Below are positions 53,172 to 62,544 of a stretch of 64,000 nucleotides of DNA, in pieces (the stretch's first letter is position 1; each line of letters begins with the position of its first letter). Position numbers and translations under genes: made by a program. The stretch is from Ferdinandcohnia salidurans (GTDB lineage: Bacteria; Bacillota; Bacilli; Bacillales; Bacillaceae_L), in the NCBI RefSeq assembly GCF_042680725.1, contig NZ_JBHUEK010000034.1, positions 248,001 to 312,000 on the forward strand, given 5' to 3'. The notes beneath the pieces were generated by a model. That model was not told the origin of the DNA and did no database searches. It saw nothing but the letters and a program-made list of their open reading frames with translations.

Positions 53172-54032
53172 TTATCGACACTTCTTTGAATCCGATATTT
53201 TGTTTTTGATTAAGTTCTCGAGTTCTTTCGTACTTTTCTTTTGCTCCGTTGAGCCATGCCTTGACGGCCGCTTTGTAATTTCCTTGTATGAAATCTGATT
53301 GTTATTACCCCATTTCTTCCAAGGAACTTTATCGTATTTATGGTGCTGGTAATACTTCAATGGATGGATACTCCCTGGCGCAAAATTATACGTGCCCATG
53401 TTTACCGGATCGTTTACCATTTGACCTGTTTCAGCATGATAGACTACTTCAAAGCGACCATCTGATGATATAAACTTCACATTATAAGCGGCGTCATATT
53501 CTCTTACTTCATACCGGTGATATTTAGCACTGAATAGCTGCCATTTTCCGCATGCTACTAGTTCAATCATTTCTTCTAATTGATCAGGCGCCTCTCCATA
53601 TCGATTCAGTACATTGCGAAAATAGTGAATCTCTTCCGTGATATAAGGAAGTTGTTTGACATGGTGATCAAATGTCTCAAAAAACAGATTAAATTGCTTA
53701 TGCCCGTTAAAATGCTTTTGATTTCCTACCAAATCATCCATCATTTTCGTTAGGATTGCATGTGATGCAGTTGCTTTGGATGTATCAAATTTATACCATT
53801 TTCGATGTTCAGAGCGAATTAGATCATATTGCTCTGAGAGTTCAGAAAAGTATGATTCTGATAAAAAATCTTCCTCGACTGCTACAGGTAAATTCGGATA
53901 TATAAAGTCCTTCTCTAGTCGTTGGTACCCGTATATCAATACTAAAAACAGGAAAAAAAGAAGGATAAGAATTGTTCTTGGCGAACGACTTTTGATAACT
54001 GTCCTAATTTTTTGCCCCTCCTCTTCTCCCAA
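53172..54032 (-). CDS. Membrane-anchored protein with a C-terminal toxin-like domain
   Basis: 286 residues: a basic N-terminus, one membrane segment (ILILLFFLFLVLIYGY, residues ~20-36), then an extracytoplasmic helical region. The C-terminal part VKFISSDGRFEVVYHAETGQ, DPVNMGTYNFAP and KYDKVPWKKWGN resembles a domain seen in polymorphic toxins and large surface proteins (VxF.s.dG..EaVyd..g..v.dp.n.GTYNf). Function unknown. No secretion partner is adjacent. After its TAA the frame stays open as protein-like sequence, so a truncation is possible. Confidence 0.65.
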   Translation of the reverse strand: MGEEEGQKIRTVIKSRSPRTILILLFFLFLVLIYGYQRLEKDFIYPNLPVAVEEDFLSESYFSELSEQYDLIRSEHRKWYKFDTSKATASHAILTKMMDDLVGNQKHFNGHKQFNLFFETFDHHVKQLPYITEEIHYFRNVLNRYGEAPDQLEEMIELVACGKWQLFSAKYHRYEVREYDAAYNVKFISSDGRFEVVYHAETGQMVNDPVNMGTYNFAPGSIHPLKYYQHHKYDKVPWKKWGNNNQISYKEITKRPSRHGSTEQKKSTKELENLIKNKISDSKKCR

Positions 54033-54078
54033 TTCTAACTATTTTTTTCAATTTTCCCCATACCTCTTGTTTAGTTCT

Positions 54079-54435
54079 TTAACCAATAAAATCTTTTTTA
54101 TATCGAATAGCTAAATAGACTGCAGAGGCAAGGAATGCAAGTGAATATTTAAATAAGAAGAAAATTTGCCACATATATTCTTTTGGGAAAATCACGTCAC
54201 ACAAAACTATTCCACTTAACATTATGAAGGCACTTTTTAATTTTATTTGATCTGTTCTTTCGTCAGCTTCGCCCATTTTTTTCTGTAATACGTATGTGAG
54301 AATCCCTCCGACAAAAACCAATAAAAAACCACTAACAATAAGAATATTCCAATTTCCTTGTGATTGTTCTGCCCAAGACTTTAATGGATTAAAAATTGCG
54401 TTAGAAATATCTGAAAAATCAATCACCATGTCCAC
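54079..54435 (-). CDS. Small membrane protein paired with an XRE regulator (DUF2178-like)
   Basis: 118 residues with three predicted membrane segments (ILIVSGFLLVFVGGILTYVL, SAFIMLSGIVLCDVIF, YSLAFLASAVYLAI) and the loop GEADERTDQIKLKS that is characteristic of membrane proteins paired with small XRE regulators. Its start overlaps the XRE gene by 17 bases, so the two are one operon. Such pairs are common in Firmicutes; the signal they respond to is unknown. Confidence 0.75.
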   Translation of the reverse strand: MDMVIDFSDISNAIFNPLKSWAEQSQGNWNILIVSGFLLVFVGGILTYVLQKKMGEADERTDQIKLKSAFIMLSGIVLCDVIFPKEYMWQIFFLFKYSLAFLASAVYLAIRYKKDFIG

Positions 54436-54664
54436 TCCCTTTCACATAAGTAAAAATCTCATTTACATCAACATTAAAAAAGTCGGCAATTCGAAAAGCT
54501 AACAAGAGAGTCGGAACATAATTTCCTTTTTCCATTACGAAGATGGTTTGTTTGGAAACCCCGACTTTCTCTGCTAATTCTTGCTGAGACATTCTGGCAA
54601 GTACACGATATTCATACACCTTATTGGAGATCGAATCACCAAAATCTTTCTTCATGACCATCAC
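54419..54664 (-). CDS. Small XRE-family transcriptional regulator
   Basis: Up to 81 residues, almost entirely a Cro-type HTH: VYEYRVLARMSQQELAEKVG, VSKQTIFVMEKGNYVPTLLL. The start may be ATG 54664 or one of the following Met codons. It resembles YozG/YgzD-type regulators, whose membrane partner modulates them; the partner here is the overlapping gene downstream. Confidence 0.85.
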   Translation of the reverse strand: MMVMKKDFGDSISNKVYEYRVLARMSQQELAEKVGVSKQTIFVMEKGNYVPTLLLAFRIADFFNVDVNEIFTYVKGSGHGD

Positions 54665-55039
54665 CTCTTGAATAAAATTATAAATTGACCTTTTATAAAA
54701 GTAAAGTAAACTTATACAAAATTATAAAATATATTTATTTTTACTCAGATTACTTTGACCTACCCAGAGCTAGAATGCAGAAAGAATCTGACGAAATTCA
54801 TGTTTCCGTTAGGTTCACAGGGCGATCAGGAGTAAATTATGTTTTTTAGGCAGTCGAGTGGATGAAAATATTCAGATTTTCCTTATTTTCATATCCAGCA
54901 GGGAAATCAAATTCCATTTCATATTAACAATCCGTATCTTCTCCGGCGCGCCACATACGTTAATGCTTTAACAAACTAGGGGCAGACCCTATATTCCTCT
55001 CTGTTAATACTTCGTAGATATACTTACCTTTTCATTAGG
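54665..55039. other. 375-base intergenic stretch
   Basis: No gene recognised. It contains the probable promoter of the XRE gene (AT-rich, near 54690-54730), a GGCGCGCC site, and a short family-B-like piece (ggggcagaccc, about 54969). Confidence 0.5.
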
Positions 55040-55258
55040 TTATACCTCTAAATCTCCATTACTTTCAAACTCCATGGTCCAAAGTGAGAATTCCTTTGTA
55101 TATATGGACTTACACACTTCTATATCGTTTTGAAAATCTTTTAAAATAGAGAGTTGGTTTGTAATTGACGCTCCTTCAAATACAGAAACAATTATCTTAT
55201 GAGAACTCATTATCTTTATTGCTTCTTTATAAAGCTTTTGCAAAATTTCAGGTTTCAC
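55040..55258 (-). CDS. Short protein, possibly a 5'-truncated gene
   Basis: 72 residues from GTG 55258, with only a weak CAGGAC site. The same frame stays open and protein-like for another 18 codons upstream (YLDSNANNDFIELYQD) to a TAA at 55313, with no start codon, which suggests loss of the original 5' end. The sequence is helical (KEAIKIMSSHKIIVSVFEGA). No family recognised. Confidence 0.45.
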   Translation of the reverse strand: MKPEILQKLYKEAIKIMSSHKIIVSVFEGASITNQLSILKDFQNDIEVCKSIYTKEFSLWTMEFESNGDLEV

Positions 55259-55409
55259 GTCCTGGTAGAGTTCAATGAAATCATTGTTAGCATTGGAATC
55301 CAGGTAATTCTCTTAGGTTGAATAGGCTCTTTTTAAGCGCTATTAATGAATAATTTATCGTAAATTTGGAACAATACTTTTGTTTGAGTCAATAAGGAGG
55401 GAACCAAAA

Positions 55410-55655
55410 ATGGACATAAAAAAATTAGCCGATCATGAGTCATTGGATTTACATGAAGTTATAAATTTTAAAACCCTTTGCTTAGCGAAATCAAAACTAA
55501 TGCAAGGACTGGTATTTGATCATGATTTGAGAGCACTAATGCAAAAAGATGTTGAACAATCCATGCAAGCGCTTGGAGAATTACAGGCAGTTTATCAACG
55601 CGCACCTTTTGAAGCTCCAGTTCCTCAAAACCGGCCAACACCAATAATAAATTGA
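55410..55655 (+). CDS. CotF-associated small spore protein (YraG-like)
   Basis: About 82 residues from ATG 55410 (AAGGAGGGA upstream). The core LHEVINFKTLCLAKSKLMQG followed by DHDLRALMQKDVEQSMQALG is shared with the small protein at 57212 (HEIAAFKTTCLTKSKTMRAL). In B. subtilis such genes (yraG, yraE) alternate with CotF-like genes around adhB. Probably a spore-associated protein made late in sporulation. A proline-rich tail (PVPQNRPTP) is extra. Confidence 0.8.
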   Translation: MDIKKLADHESLDLHEVINFKTLCLAKSKLMQGLVFDHDLRALMQKDVEQSMQALGELQAVYQRAPFEAPVPQNRPTPIIN

Positions 55656-55671
55656 AAAGGAGGCAATTTCA

Positions 55672-56040
55672 TTGAACCAGGACTATTTAGACCCTATAAA
55701 CGCGTTACACGTACCAGAGCTAGCTGATACCACATTTGCGATGGACTTACTTCTTCGTGCCAAAGAAGGTGTGCGCAATATTGCTGTCGCATTAACAGAG
55801 TCTGCATCCCCTGATGTTAGAACCCTCTTACGAAAGCAGTTAATGCAAGGTATTGCCATGCACCAAGAAATTACAGAACTAATGATTAATAAAAAATGGT
55901 TCCATCCATACGAACTAAGTGAACAGTATAAACTAGATCAACTATCTGCCAACAATACATTGATGATGGGCAAAATGAATCTATTCCCGGTTGAGACCAA
56001 TAGAAAAGGTATGTTTGACCGGACACCTGATGATCACTAA
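55672..56040 (+). CDS. CotF-family spore coat protein (YraF-like)
   Basis: 122 residues, TTG 55672 with AAGGAGG upstream. The CotF-type four-helix domain is visible: TTFAMDLLLRAKEGVRNIAV, LRKQLMQGIAMHQEITELMI, KKWFHPYELSEQYKLDQ. These metal-free ferritin-like bundles are spore coat constituents. It lies between the YraG-like gene and adhB, 16 and 18 bases from each, in one operon. Confidence 0.85.
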   Translation: MNQDYLDPINALHVPELADTTFAMDLLLRAKEGVRNIAVALTESASPDVRTLLRKQLMQGIAMHQEITELMINKKWFHPYELSEQYKLDQLSANNTLMMGKMNLFPVETNRKGMFDRTPDDH

Positions 56041-56058
56041 CACTGGAGGCTGTATAGC

Positions 56059-57195
56059 ATGAAGGCAGTAACGTATCAAGGTATTAAAAATGTTGTAGTC
56101 AAAGACGTTCCAGATCCAAAAATTGAAAAACCAGATGACATGATTATTAAAGTAACGAGTACAGCTATATGTGGATCTGATTTACATTTAATTCATGGCA
56201 TGATTCCTAACCTGCAAGAAAACTATGTTATTGGTCATGAACCAATGGGAATTGTTGAAGAGGTTGGACCAAATGTTACGAAAGTAAAAAAAGGGGATCG
56301 AGTTATTATTCCTTTTAACATTGCCTGCGGGGAATGTATTTATTGTAAAAACCATTTGGAAAGCCAATGTGATAATTCTAATGATAATGGTGATATGGGT
56401 GCCTATTTTGGATATTCTGGTACAACGGGTGGTTATCCAGGCGGGCAAGCTGAATATTTAAGAGTACCATTTGCCAACTTTACTCATTTCAAAATTCCAG
56501 AGACATGTGAGGAACCAGATGAAAAGTTAACAGTTATTGCCGATGCGATGACTACTGGTTTTTGGAGTGTTGACAATGCAGGAGTAAAAGATGGAGATAC
56601 AGTAATTGTTTTTGGCTGTGGTCCGGTTGGACTTTTTGCTCAAAAATTCTGTTGGCTAAAAGGAGCAAAGCGTGTCATTGCCGTAGATTATGTAGACTAT
56701 CGTTTGCAACACGCCAAACGTACCAACAAAGTTGAAATTGTAAATTTTGAACACTTTGAAAATGTGGGAATGCATTTGAAGGAAATGACGAAGGGCGGCG
56801 CTGATGTTGTCATTGATGCAGTTGGTATGGACGGTAAAATGACTGATTTAGAGTTCCTTGCGAGCGGAATGAAACTTCAAGGTGGAGCATTAGGTGCGTT
56901 TATCATGGCTACACAAGCAGTGCGTAAAGGCGGGACAATTCAAGTTACTGGCGTTTACGGCGGTAGATATAATGGTTTCCCTCTTGGAGATATTATGCAG
57001 CGAAATATCAATATCCGCTCTGGGCAAGCACCTGTGATTCACTATATGCCATATATGTTTGAATTAGTTTCGACCGGAAAAATTAACCCAGGAGATGTCG
57101 TAAGTCATGTACTTCCACTTAGTGAAGCAAAGCGTGGCTATGAGATTTTTGACACCAAAATGGATGATTGTATAAAAGTCGTGTTGAAACCTTGA
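56059..57195 (+). CDS. adhB: Zinc-dependent alcohol dehydrogenase
   Basis: 378 residues of the medium-chain dehydrogenase family. Catalytic zinc ligands in AICGSDLHLIHG and GHEPMGIVEEVG; structural zinc cysteines in GECIYCKNHLESQC; NAD-binding VIVFGCGPVGLFAQKF. It resembles formaldehyde-dismutase/glutathione-independent formaldehyde dehydrogenase-like members and B. subtilis AdhB. Its position inside the CotF-like cluster suggests production in the developing spore. Start ATG behind GGAGG. Confidence 0.88.
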   Translation: MKAVTYQGIKNVVVKDVPDPKIEKPDDMIIKVTSTAICGSDLHLIHGMIPNLQENYVIGHEPMGIVEEVGPNVTKVKKGDRVIIPFNIACGECIYCKNHLESQCDNSNDNGDMGAYFGYSGTTGGYPGGQAEYLRVPFANFTHFKIPETCEEPDEKLTVIADAMTTGFWSVDNAGVKDGDTVIVFGCGPVGLFAQKFCWLKGAKRVIAVDYVDYRLQHAKRTNKVEIVNFEHFENVGMHLKEMTKGGADVVIDAVGMDGKMTDLEFLASGMKLQGGALGAFIMATQAVRKGGTIQVTGVYGGRYNGFPLGDIMQRNINIRSGQAPVIHYMPYMFELVSTGKINPGDVVSHVLPLSEAKRGYEIFDTKMDDCIKVVLKP

Positions 57196-57211
57196 GGAAG
57201 GAGATAAAAAA

Positions 57212-57406
57212 ATGAATTACGCCTTACATGAAGTTCTTGAAGTCCATGAGATAGCTGCATTTAAGACCACTTGTTTAACTAAATCCAAAACAATGAGAGC
57301 ATTAGTTACAGATCCGCTATTAAAAGATATTATGCAGCAAGACATTGATGTATCTACGAGACAATTACAAGAATATGCTTCTATCCTTTCCAACGCTAAG
57401 CAGTAA
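57212..57406 (+). CDS. Small spore protein (YraE-like)
   Basis: 64 residues; paralogue of the 55410 protein over its whole length (VHEIAAFKTTCLTKSKTMRA, then LKDIMQQDIDVSTRQLQEYA). ATG 57212 follows GGAAGGAG, 16 bases after adhB. Probably a helical hairpin that pairs with the CotF-like proteins. Confidence 0.82.
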   Translation: MNYALHEVLEVHEIAAFKTTCLTKSKTMRALVTDPLLKDIMQQDIDVSTRQLQEYASILSNAKQ

Positions 57407-57426
57407 AATTAGGAATTAGGAGATGA

Positions 57427-57732
57427 ATGAACATGAATCCAATCATTGAAACTTTAACTGGCATGGATGCACTATCGGATCAAGTGGTTGCAATGGATTT
57501 ACTCATTTCAGCTAAAAGTGGAATTAGAAATTATGCCATGGCAGTTACGGAGGCTGGAACACCGGAAATTAAAGAAATGCTCACTCGCCATTTAGTGGAA
57601 GCTCTTGATATGCATGAACAAATATCAGCATATATGGTAGAAAAAGGATGGTACCATGCTTGGGATACAAACGAACAGATCAATTTGGATTTAAATAATA
57701 TCAATACAGCATTAAACTTACCCACTCTGTAA
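57427..57732 (+). CDS. CotF-family spore coat protein (YraD-like)
   Basis: 101 residues with the CotF core QVVAMDLLISAKSGIRNYAM, TPEIKEMLTRHLVEALDMHE, and VEKGWYHAWD. It is the last gene of the cluster and paralogous to the protein at 55672. A hairpin GGAGCAGTTTA/TAAACTGTTCC (57736-57769) follows. Confidence 0.85.
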   Translation: MNMNPIIETLTGMDALSDQVVAMDLLISAKSGIRNYAMAVTEAGTPEIKEMLTRHLVEALDMHEQISAYMVEKGWYHAWDTNEQINLDLNNINTALNLPTL

Positions 57733-57735
57733 AAA

Positions 57736-57769
57736 GGAGCAGTTTATCATTTCAAACCTAAACTGTTCC
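57736..57769 (+). terminator. Hairpin at the end of the coat cluster
   Basis: An 11-bp stem with one mismatch, directly after the last stop codon; the flanking T-tract is weak. Confidence 0.5.
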
Positions 57770-57852
57770 TAATACAATGACTAAAGTGCAAAATAAATTG
57801 GTTTTTGTCAAGGCTTTGATAGGGTTAGAAAAGTTATTTTGGAGGTAGAGCA

Positions 57853-58842
57853 ATGATTAAAAAAATCGTAGAACTGGATGTATCGAATCTTTGGACCCCC
57901 TATCTCAACAACACGATGTCACGGTGCGTCAATTCCTATGCTATAAAAACCATTATGGATTCCGACATCTATTCCATTTTTGAAAAAGCACAACAACTGT
58001 CCAATCATCTCCTACAAATGATCACTGAGATTTTTCAAACAGAACAGTGTCCCATTCCGCATGGATTTATGGAAAAAGATGTCCATCTTGATGCTCCTCG
58101 CTTATTTTCTGATGAATTTTGGCTGTTTTATCTTCACGGAATGTCTACCCATGGATTAACGGCTTATTCACTCGGAATGACCACATCTCACAGGCTGGAC
58201 GTACGAAAATTTTATTTAGAAGCATTCAAAGGAGCTTCTGAGATATATGATACGACCTTAGAAATGTTGAAATCTAAGGGACTATCGGATCGGGTTCCTA
58301 CCATCTCCTTGCCAGAAGAAGTGGAAATTGCTAAAAAACAAAGTTTTCTTGCCGGTTGGTTAGGGGAACATCGACCCTTGAACGTTATTGAAATCAGCAG
58401 TCTTTATTTTAATTTACAGAAGAGTACGCTCGCAAAAGATTTAATCTTAGGTTTTAGCCAAACTGCTGAATCGAAAGAAATTCGGACATTTTTCCAAAGG
58501 GTGGTGGAACAGACAGAAGAGCACCTTTCGATTTTTCGTTCAATCCTGCATGAGGACTTTATCAGTTCGTCGATTTCATGGGATACCCATATCACCGATT
58601 CCGAGACAGCACCTTTTTCCGATAAATTGATGATTTTCCATTGTGCCTTTCTTATTCAATCTGCCATGGCATATTATGGAACTGCCATGTCCGGTTCCAT
58701 GCGGCGCGATCTAGGACTCAAATATGCTTCTGCAATTAAAAATGATGTCAAACTTGCGGAAGACTGTGCGGAAATCATGATTGCTAATGAATGGTTCGAG
58801 GAACCACCGCATTCCGTTGATCGTAGAGAATTATCTAATTGA
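57853..58842 (+). CDS. DUF3231 family protein (two ferritin-like halves)
   Basis: 329 residues. Two DUF3231-type four-helix domains: the first with FWLFYLHGMSTHGLTAYSLG and TTSHRLDVRKFYLEAF, the second with MIFHCAFLIQSAMAYYGTAM and MRRDLGLKYASAIKNDVKLA. These proteins are common in Bacillus and related to CotF-like bundles; many are expressed in sporulation. Start ATG behind GGAGGTAG. It stands 120 bases after the coat cluster and has its own terminator, so it is probably transcribed separately. Confidence 0.85.
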   Translation: MIKKIVELDVSNLWTPYLNNTMSRCVNSYAIKTIMDSDIYSIFEKAQQLSNHLLQMITEIFQTEQCPIPHGFMEKDVHLDAPRLFSDEFWLFYLHGMSTHGLTAYSLGMTTSHRLDVRKFYLEAFKGASEIYDTTLEMLKSKGLSDRVPTISLPEEVEIAKKQSFLAGWLGEHRPLNVIEISSLYFNLQKSTLAKDLILGFSQTAESKEIRTFFQRVVEQTEEHLSIFRSILHEDFISSSISWDTHITDSETAPFSDKLMIFHCAFLIQSAMAYYGTAMSGSMRRDLGLKYASAIKNDVKLAEDCAEIMIANEWFEEPPHSVDRRELSN

Positions 58843-58857
58843 TAAAGTTCCACTGAA

Positions 58858-58885
58858 AACCATCCTATATTGGGTTGGTTTTTAT
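58858..58885 (+). terminator. Terminator of the DUF3231 gene
   Basis: AACCATCC and GGGTTGGTT pair around TATATT and are followed by TTTTATTATT. Confidence 0.75.
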
Positions 58886-59178
58886 TATTGTTTATCAAAA
58901 AACCCGCTTCGTTATCATGCACTATCCTATGCTGGATGGAAATTTTATTATTCAATCCCTACCTATCCAATAGCAGCTTCCATGCTGATTATCCTCTTTC
59001 GGTTTGTAAAAAGAAAACTTCAAGAACTTTCGTTTCACAATTATGTCATACAAGAATGAGATTATCGAAAATCAAAAATCGTACATTCGTTTATTTTGTA
59101 CAAGCTGCTCCGAAGATATTTTAAGCAAGCGCTACCCAATTTGGCAGCACTTTGAGGAACTATATATTATATTTTTCA

Positions 59179-60723
59179 TTAATTCAAAGCTGGAATTTGT
59201 CTGGTAAAGTTTGGAGATTCAAATGAAATAAAAAAAGTCGTTCCTTGATTTAGTTGACTATTCACTTGAATCGTTCCCTTATGGTTTTGAATGATTTTAT
59301 AGCTAACCATTAGACCTAAGCCATTTCCATTTTGCTTTGTCGTGAAAAAAGGCTCCCCAAGTTTTTTTATTTGGTCTGCCTTCATTCCTATCCCTTCATC
59401 CTTAATTGTAATTGAAATTTCTTGATAAGTCCTATCAACAACAATAAATACATAACCTCCAGTAGGCATTGCTTCAATGGAGTTCTTTATTAAATTTAAA
59501 AATACTTGTTTTAATTGATTTTTTTCCCCTGGAATTAGTACTTCATCTCTTGGAAATTTATATTCAATGTTAACATTTTTCAAAATAGCTTCAGGCTCGA
59601 GAAATTTAATGACACTTTTTAATATACTCGTAATATTGCATTCACTGAAGTAGATTTGATGAGGCTTTGCAAAGACCATAAATTCACTGACAATGAAATT
59701 AATCCGATCAATCTCATCTATGATTGTATCAATATAATGTACTTTTACACCATTATCATTCAGTAGCTGTACAAATCCACGAATTGTTGTTAACGGGTTT
59801 CTTATTTCGTGAGCAATTCCTGCAGCCAATTCTCCAATCATCGCAAGTTTCTCCGTTTTACGTAGTGCCTCTTCTGTATTCCGTTTTTCAGTAATATCAT
59901 ATTGAATGGATATATGTTTATAACGCTCTCCGTTTGAATCTACAAATGGAAAGATTGTAGTATCTAGCCAATATTTTGTCCCATCCTTTGCTTGATTAAG
60001 AATCTCTCCTTTCCAAACCTCTCCACCTTGAATCGTATCCCATATATCCTCGAAAAATGAAGGTGGATGAAAGTTTGAAGAATAAACCTCATGTTTCTGT
60101 CCTAGGAGTTCTTCTCTAGTATATTTGTATAGATTGCAAAAATTATCATTTGCATATAGAATTCTATCTTCACGATCTGTAATCGCAAAAATAGTGGCTT
60201 CATTTAAGACACTCTCCAAATCTGCCAGCTCTTTAAGTGTCATTTTTAAATCCTCTTTAGACGCATCTAAAGCATGTTTAATGAATGACAATTCATCATT
60301 GTACATATTCAATAGTGTATTGGACATAAGCTGGTATATAGATTCCATTATTTTCATCACTTCAAATAAGGTATCAATCGATATAAATTTTTGATGTACT
60401 TCTGTTTCAAGCAATTCCGTGATTGTACAACGGATTATATTTACAAAATTGTAAGAGTGATTGATGGAAGAATTAGATTTGATCAAAGAAAGACCAAAGG
60501 CTTCTACAAAAGCAATTATATTAATTTTGTGTTTATCTTCTTTATTACTTAAAAAATCCCCTATATGAATGAATATGTTATCGTCTAGTACATTTTGAAA
60601 ATCCAAGTTTTTAAAAATAGGATTATAAAAATTCAACTCATCACTTGTGTTCTTATAATTTTGAAATATTTCAATATGAAGTTCTTTTATCTTCCTACCA
60701 ATATAATCGATTTGTGTGTTCAT
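59179..60723 (-). CDS. Soluble PAS-domain sensor histidine kinase (sporulation Kin-like)
   Basis: 514 residues with no membrane segment. The N-terminal ~150 residues are an all-helical domain (possibly RsbR-N/globin-like), then a PAS-PAC domain (IFAITDREDRILYAND...KHISIQYDITEKR, ~185-290), the HisKA box GIAHEIRNPLTTIRGFVQLL (phosphorylated His) and HATPase_c with NLIKNSIEAMP, DEGIGM and NGNGLGLMVSY. The H-box style is that of Bacillus phosphorelay kinases KinA-KinE that feed Spo0F. No response regulator is adjacent. It is convergent with the DUF3231 gene and divergent from the ger operon. Confidence 0.88.
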   Translation of the reverse strand: MNTQIDYIGRKIKELHIEIFQNYKNTSDELNFYNPIFKNLDFQNVLDDNIFIHIGDFLSNKEDKHKINIIAFVEAFGLSLIKSNSSINHSYNFVNIIRCTITELLETEVHQKFISIDTLFEVMKIMESIYQLMSNTLLNMYNDELSFIKHALDASKEDLKMTLKELADLESVLNEATIFAITDREDRILYANDNFCNLYKYTREELLGQKHEVYSSNFHPPSFFEDIWDTIQGGEVWKGEILNQAKDGTKYWLDTTIFPFVDSNGERYKHISIQYDITEKRNTEEALRKTEKLAMIGELAAGIAHEIRNPLTTIRGFVQLLNDNGVKVHYIDTIIDEIDRINFIVSEFMVFAKPHQIYFSECNITSILKSVIKFLEPEAILKNVNIEYKFPRDEVLIPGEKNQLKQVFLNLIKNSIEAMPTGGYVFIVVDRTYQEISITIKDEGIGMKADQIKKLGEPFFTTKQNGNGLGLMVSYKIIQNHKGTIQVNSQLNQGTTFFISFESPNFTRQIPALN

Positions 60724-61054
60724 TATATCCCTCTTAAAAAAAACAGTATTTTTACTTAATATTTAAACAAATTTATACAAATCCCTCTTTTTTTCTGTAA
60801 ATTTTGTATAAGAATTAGGCTTACTAAGGTAGGAACAAGGCCAATTGTAGAATTTGACATCCATTATTACATTAAAAAACACCTAACAAATTAGCATGTA
60901 ATTTTGATAGGTGTTTCCGATAAGAGACCTTATAAAAAGTGAGAATGACTTCTACCATGTCAAGTTAATGTTTCACTGTCCCACTATCCATATTCTGTAT
61001 AAGTTAATTGTTTTTTACAGACACTAATAAAAACGGTTGAAGGATAGGTTACGA
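60724..61054. other. 331-base divergent intergenic region between the kinase and the ger operon
   Basis: No gene seen. It must hold both promoters. A piece reading gtttcactgtcccact (about 60969-60985) recalls the tail of family-A repeats. I see no clear sigma-G -35/-10 pair. Confidence 0.4.
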
Positions 61055-62536
61055 ATGAAAGAGCGTCATAATAATGAGAACTTCCCAGGTTATGAAAAAA
61101 TTAAATCGATTCTTAATGAATCGCCCGACTTGAATTGTCGAAAGATTGAAGCTGGACAAGCGGGGATTCATATTATTTTCATGAAGAATTTAATTAAACC
61201 AGAGATTCTAAATGAATATGTCATTAAATACATTGAAGAACTTTCTGTAGAATTCTTACATTATACCTATTTAATGAAAAACATACCTATAGAAGAAATA
61301 AAGGTAAATATAGAGGAACAAGAGGTAATCTCTTCCCTATTAAATGGATTTGCTTATATTTATTTCTTAGACGAGAAAAAGGGATTCCTTGTGAACTGCG
61401 CAAATCCCATTGAACGCTCTATTGAGAAAGCAGAAACAGAATCGTTAGTATATGGACCTAAAATTTCGTTTACTGAATCATTAACTTCTAACATTAAGAT
61501 AATAAGACAAAATCTAAAAGATAAGAATTTGTGCACAGATGAAATAAAAATTGGGGTTCGCGTTCAAAAGCAAGTTAGAATTGTATATATAAAAGATATT
61601 GCGAACGATGACACTCTTCAGACACTTAAGGAAAGGATTAATCAATTAAAATCGGAAAATATAATTGACAGTTCCGTTTTGGCTCAATGCCTTGAAGACA
61701 ATCATTACTCTTTACTTCCACAATTTATTTTAACAGAGCTTCCCGATCGGTTCATCTATTCGATTTTAAACGGCAGAATTGGAGTTTTTTTAGATGGTAG
61801 CCCAGTAGCCATTATTGGACCTGCTAATTTTTTCTCATTTTTCGAATCAACAGAAGATAACTATTTGAGATGGTCTTTAAGTACATTTATTCGTTTTATC
61901 CGATTATTTGCTATGGTAGGTTCTCTATTTTTAACAGCCATATATGTGGCTGCCATGACTTATCATTTTGAACTTATACCATCTAAATTGTTATTTGTCA
62001 TTGGACAATCACGTTCACAAGTTCCTTTTCCACCCTTATTAGAAGCACTCTTACTAGAATTTTTAATTGAGTTACTTAGAGAAGCTGGGGCCCGCCTTCC
62101 TTCAAAAGTAGGACAAACAATGGGGATTGTAGGAGGAATTGTCATTGGCCAAGCAACGGTTGAGGCAGGGTTAACTAGCAATATTTTGATTATTATTGTT
62201 GCATTTAGTGCATTAGGAGCATTTTCGGCACCTATTTATGAAATGGGCACTGCTGTAAGAATTGCTAGATTTCCATTCATTATTTTAGCAGGTATTTGGG
62301 GGTTAAACGGAATCATTATCGGTATATGTATTCTAATGGTTCACTTGTTAAAATTAACTTCTTTAAATAAACCTTATCTTGCCCCTCTATATCCGCTAAG
62401 AATGAAAGATTTGAAATATTTTTTAATACGTCTCCCCCATCATTTTTATATAAGACGACCGTTAGTAAATCGAACAAAAGACTCCTTTCGCCTAAAGGAA
62501 CGATTAAAAAATTCACCAGATTTAGATGAATTTTGA
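61055..62536 (+). CDS. Spore germination protein, GerA family A subunit
   Basis: About 493 residues from ATG 61055 (GAAGGA upstream; a TTG at 61037 lacks a site). A soluble N-terminal domain of ~250 residues, then four to five membrane segments. ILNGRIGVFLDGSPVAIIGP, LREAGARLPSKVGQTMGIVG and GTAVRIARFPFIILAG are typical of GerAA/GerBA/GerKA proteins. It forms the nutrient-gated ion channel in the spore inner membrane with its B and C partners. Confidence 0.93.
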   Translation: MKERHNNENFPGYEKIKSILNESPDLNCRKIEAGQAGIHIIFMKNLIKPEILNEYVIKYIEELSVEFLHYTYLMKNIPIEEIKVNIEEQEVISSLLNGFAYIYFLDEKKGFLVNCANPIERSIEKAETESLVYGPKISFTESLTSNIKIIRQNLKDKNLCTDEIKIGVRVQKQVRIVYIKDIANDDTLQTLKERINQLKSENIIDSSVLAQCLEDNHYSLLPQFILTELPDRFIYSILNGRIGVFLDGSPVAIIGPANFFSFFESTEDNYLRWSLSTFIRFIRLFAMVGSLFLTAIYVAAMTYHFELIPSKLLFVIGQSRSQVPFPPLLEALLLEFLIELLREAGARLPSKVGQTMGIVGGIVIGQATVEAGLTSNILIIIVAFSALGAFSAPIYEMGTAVRIARFPFIILAGIWGLNGIIIGICILMVHLLKLTSLNKPYLAPLYPLRMKDLKYFLIRLPHHFYIRRPLVNRTKDSFRLKERLKNSPDLDEF

Positions 62537-62544
62537 GGTGCAAA

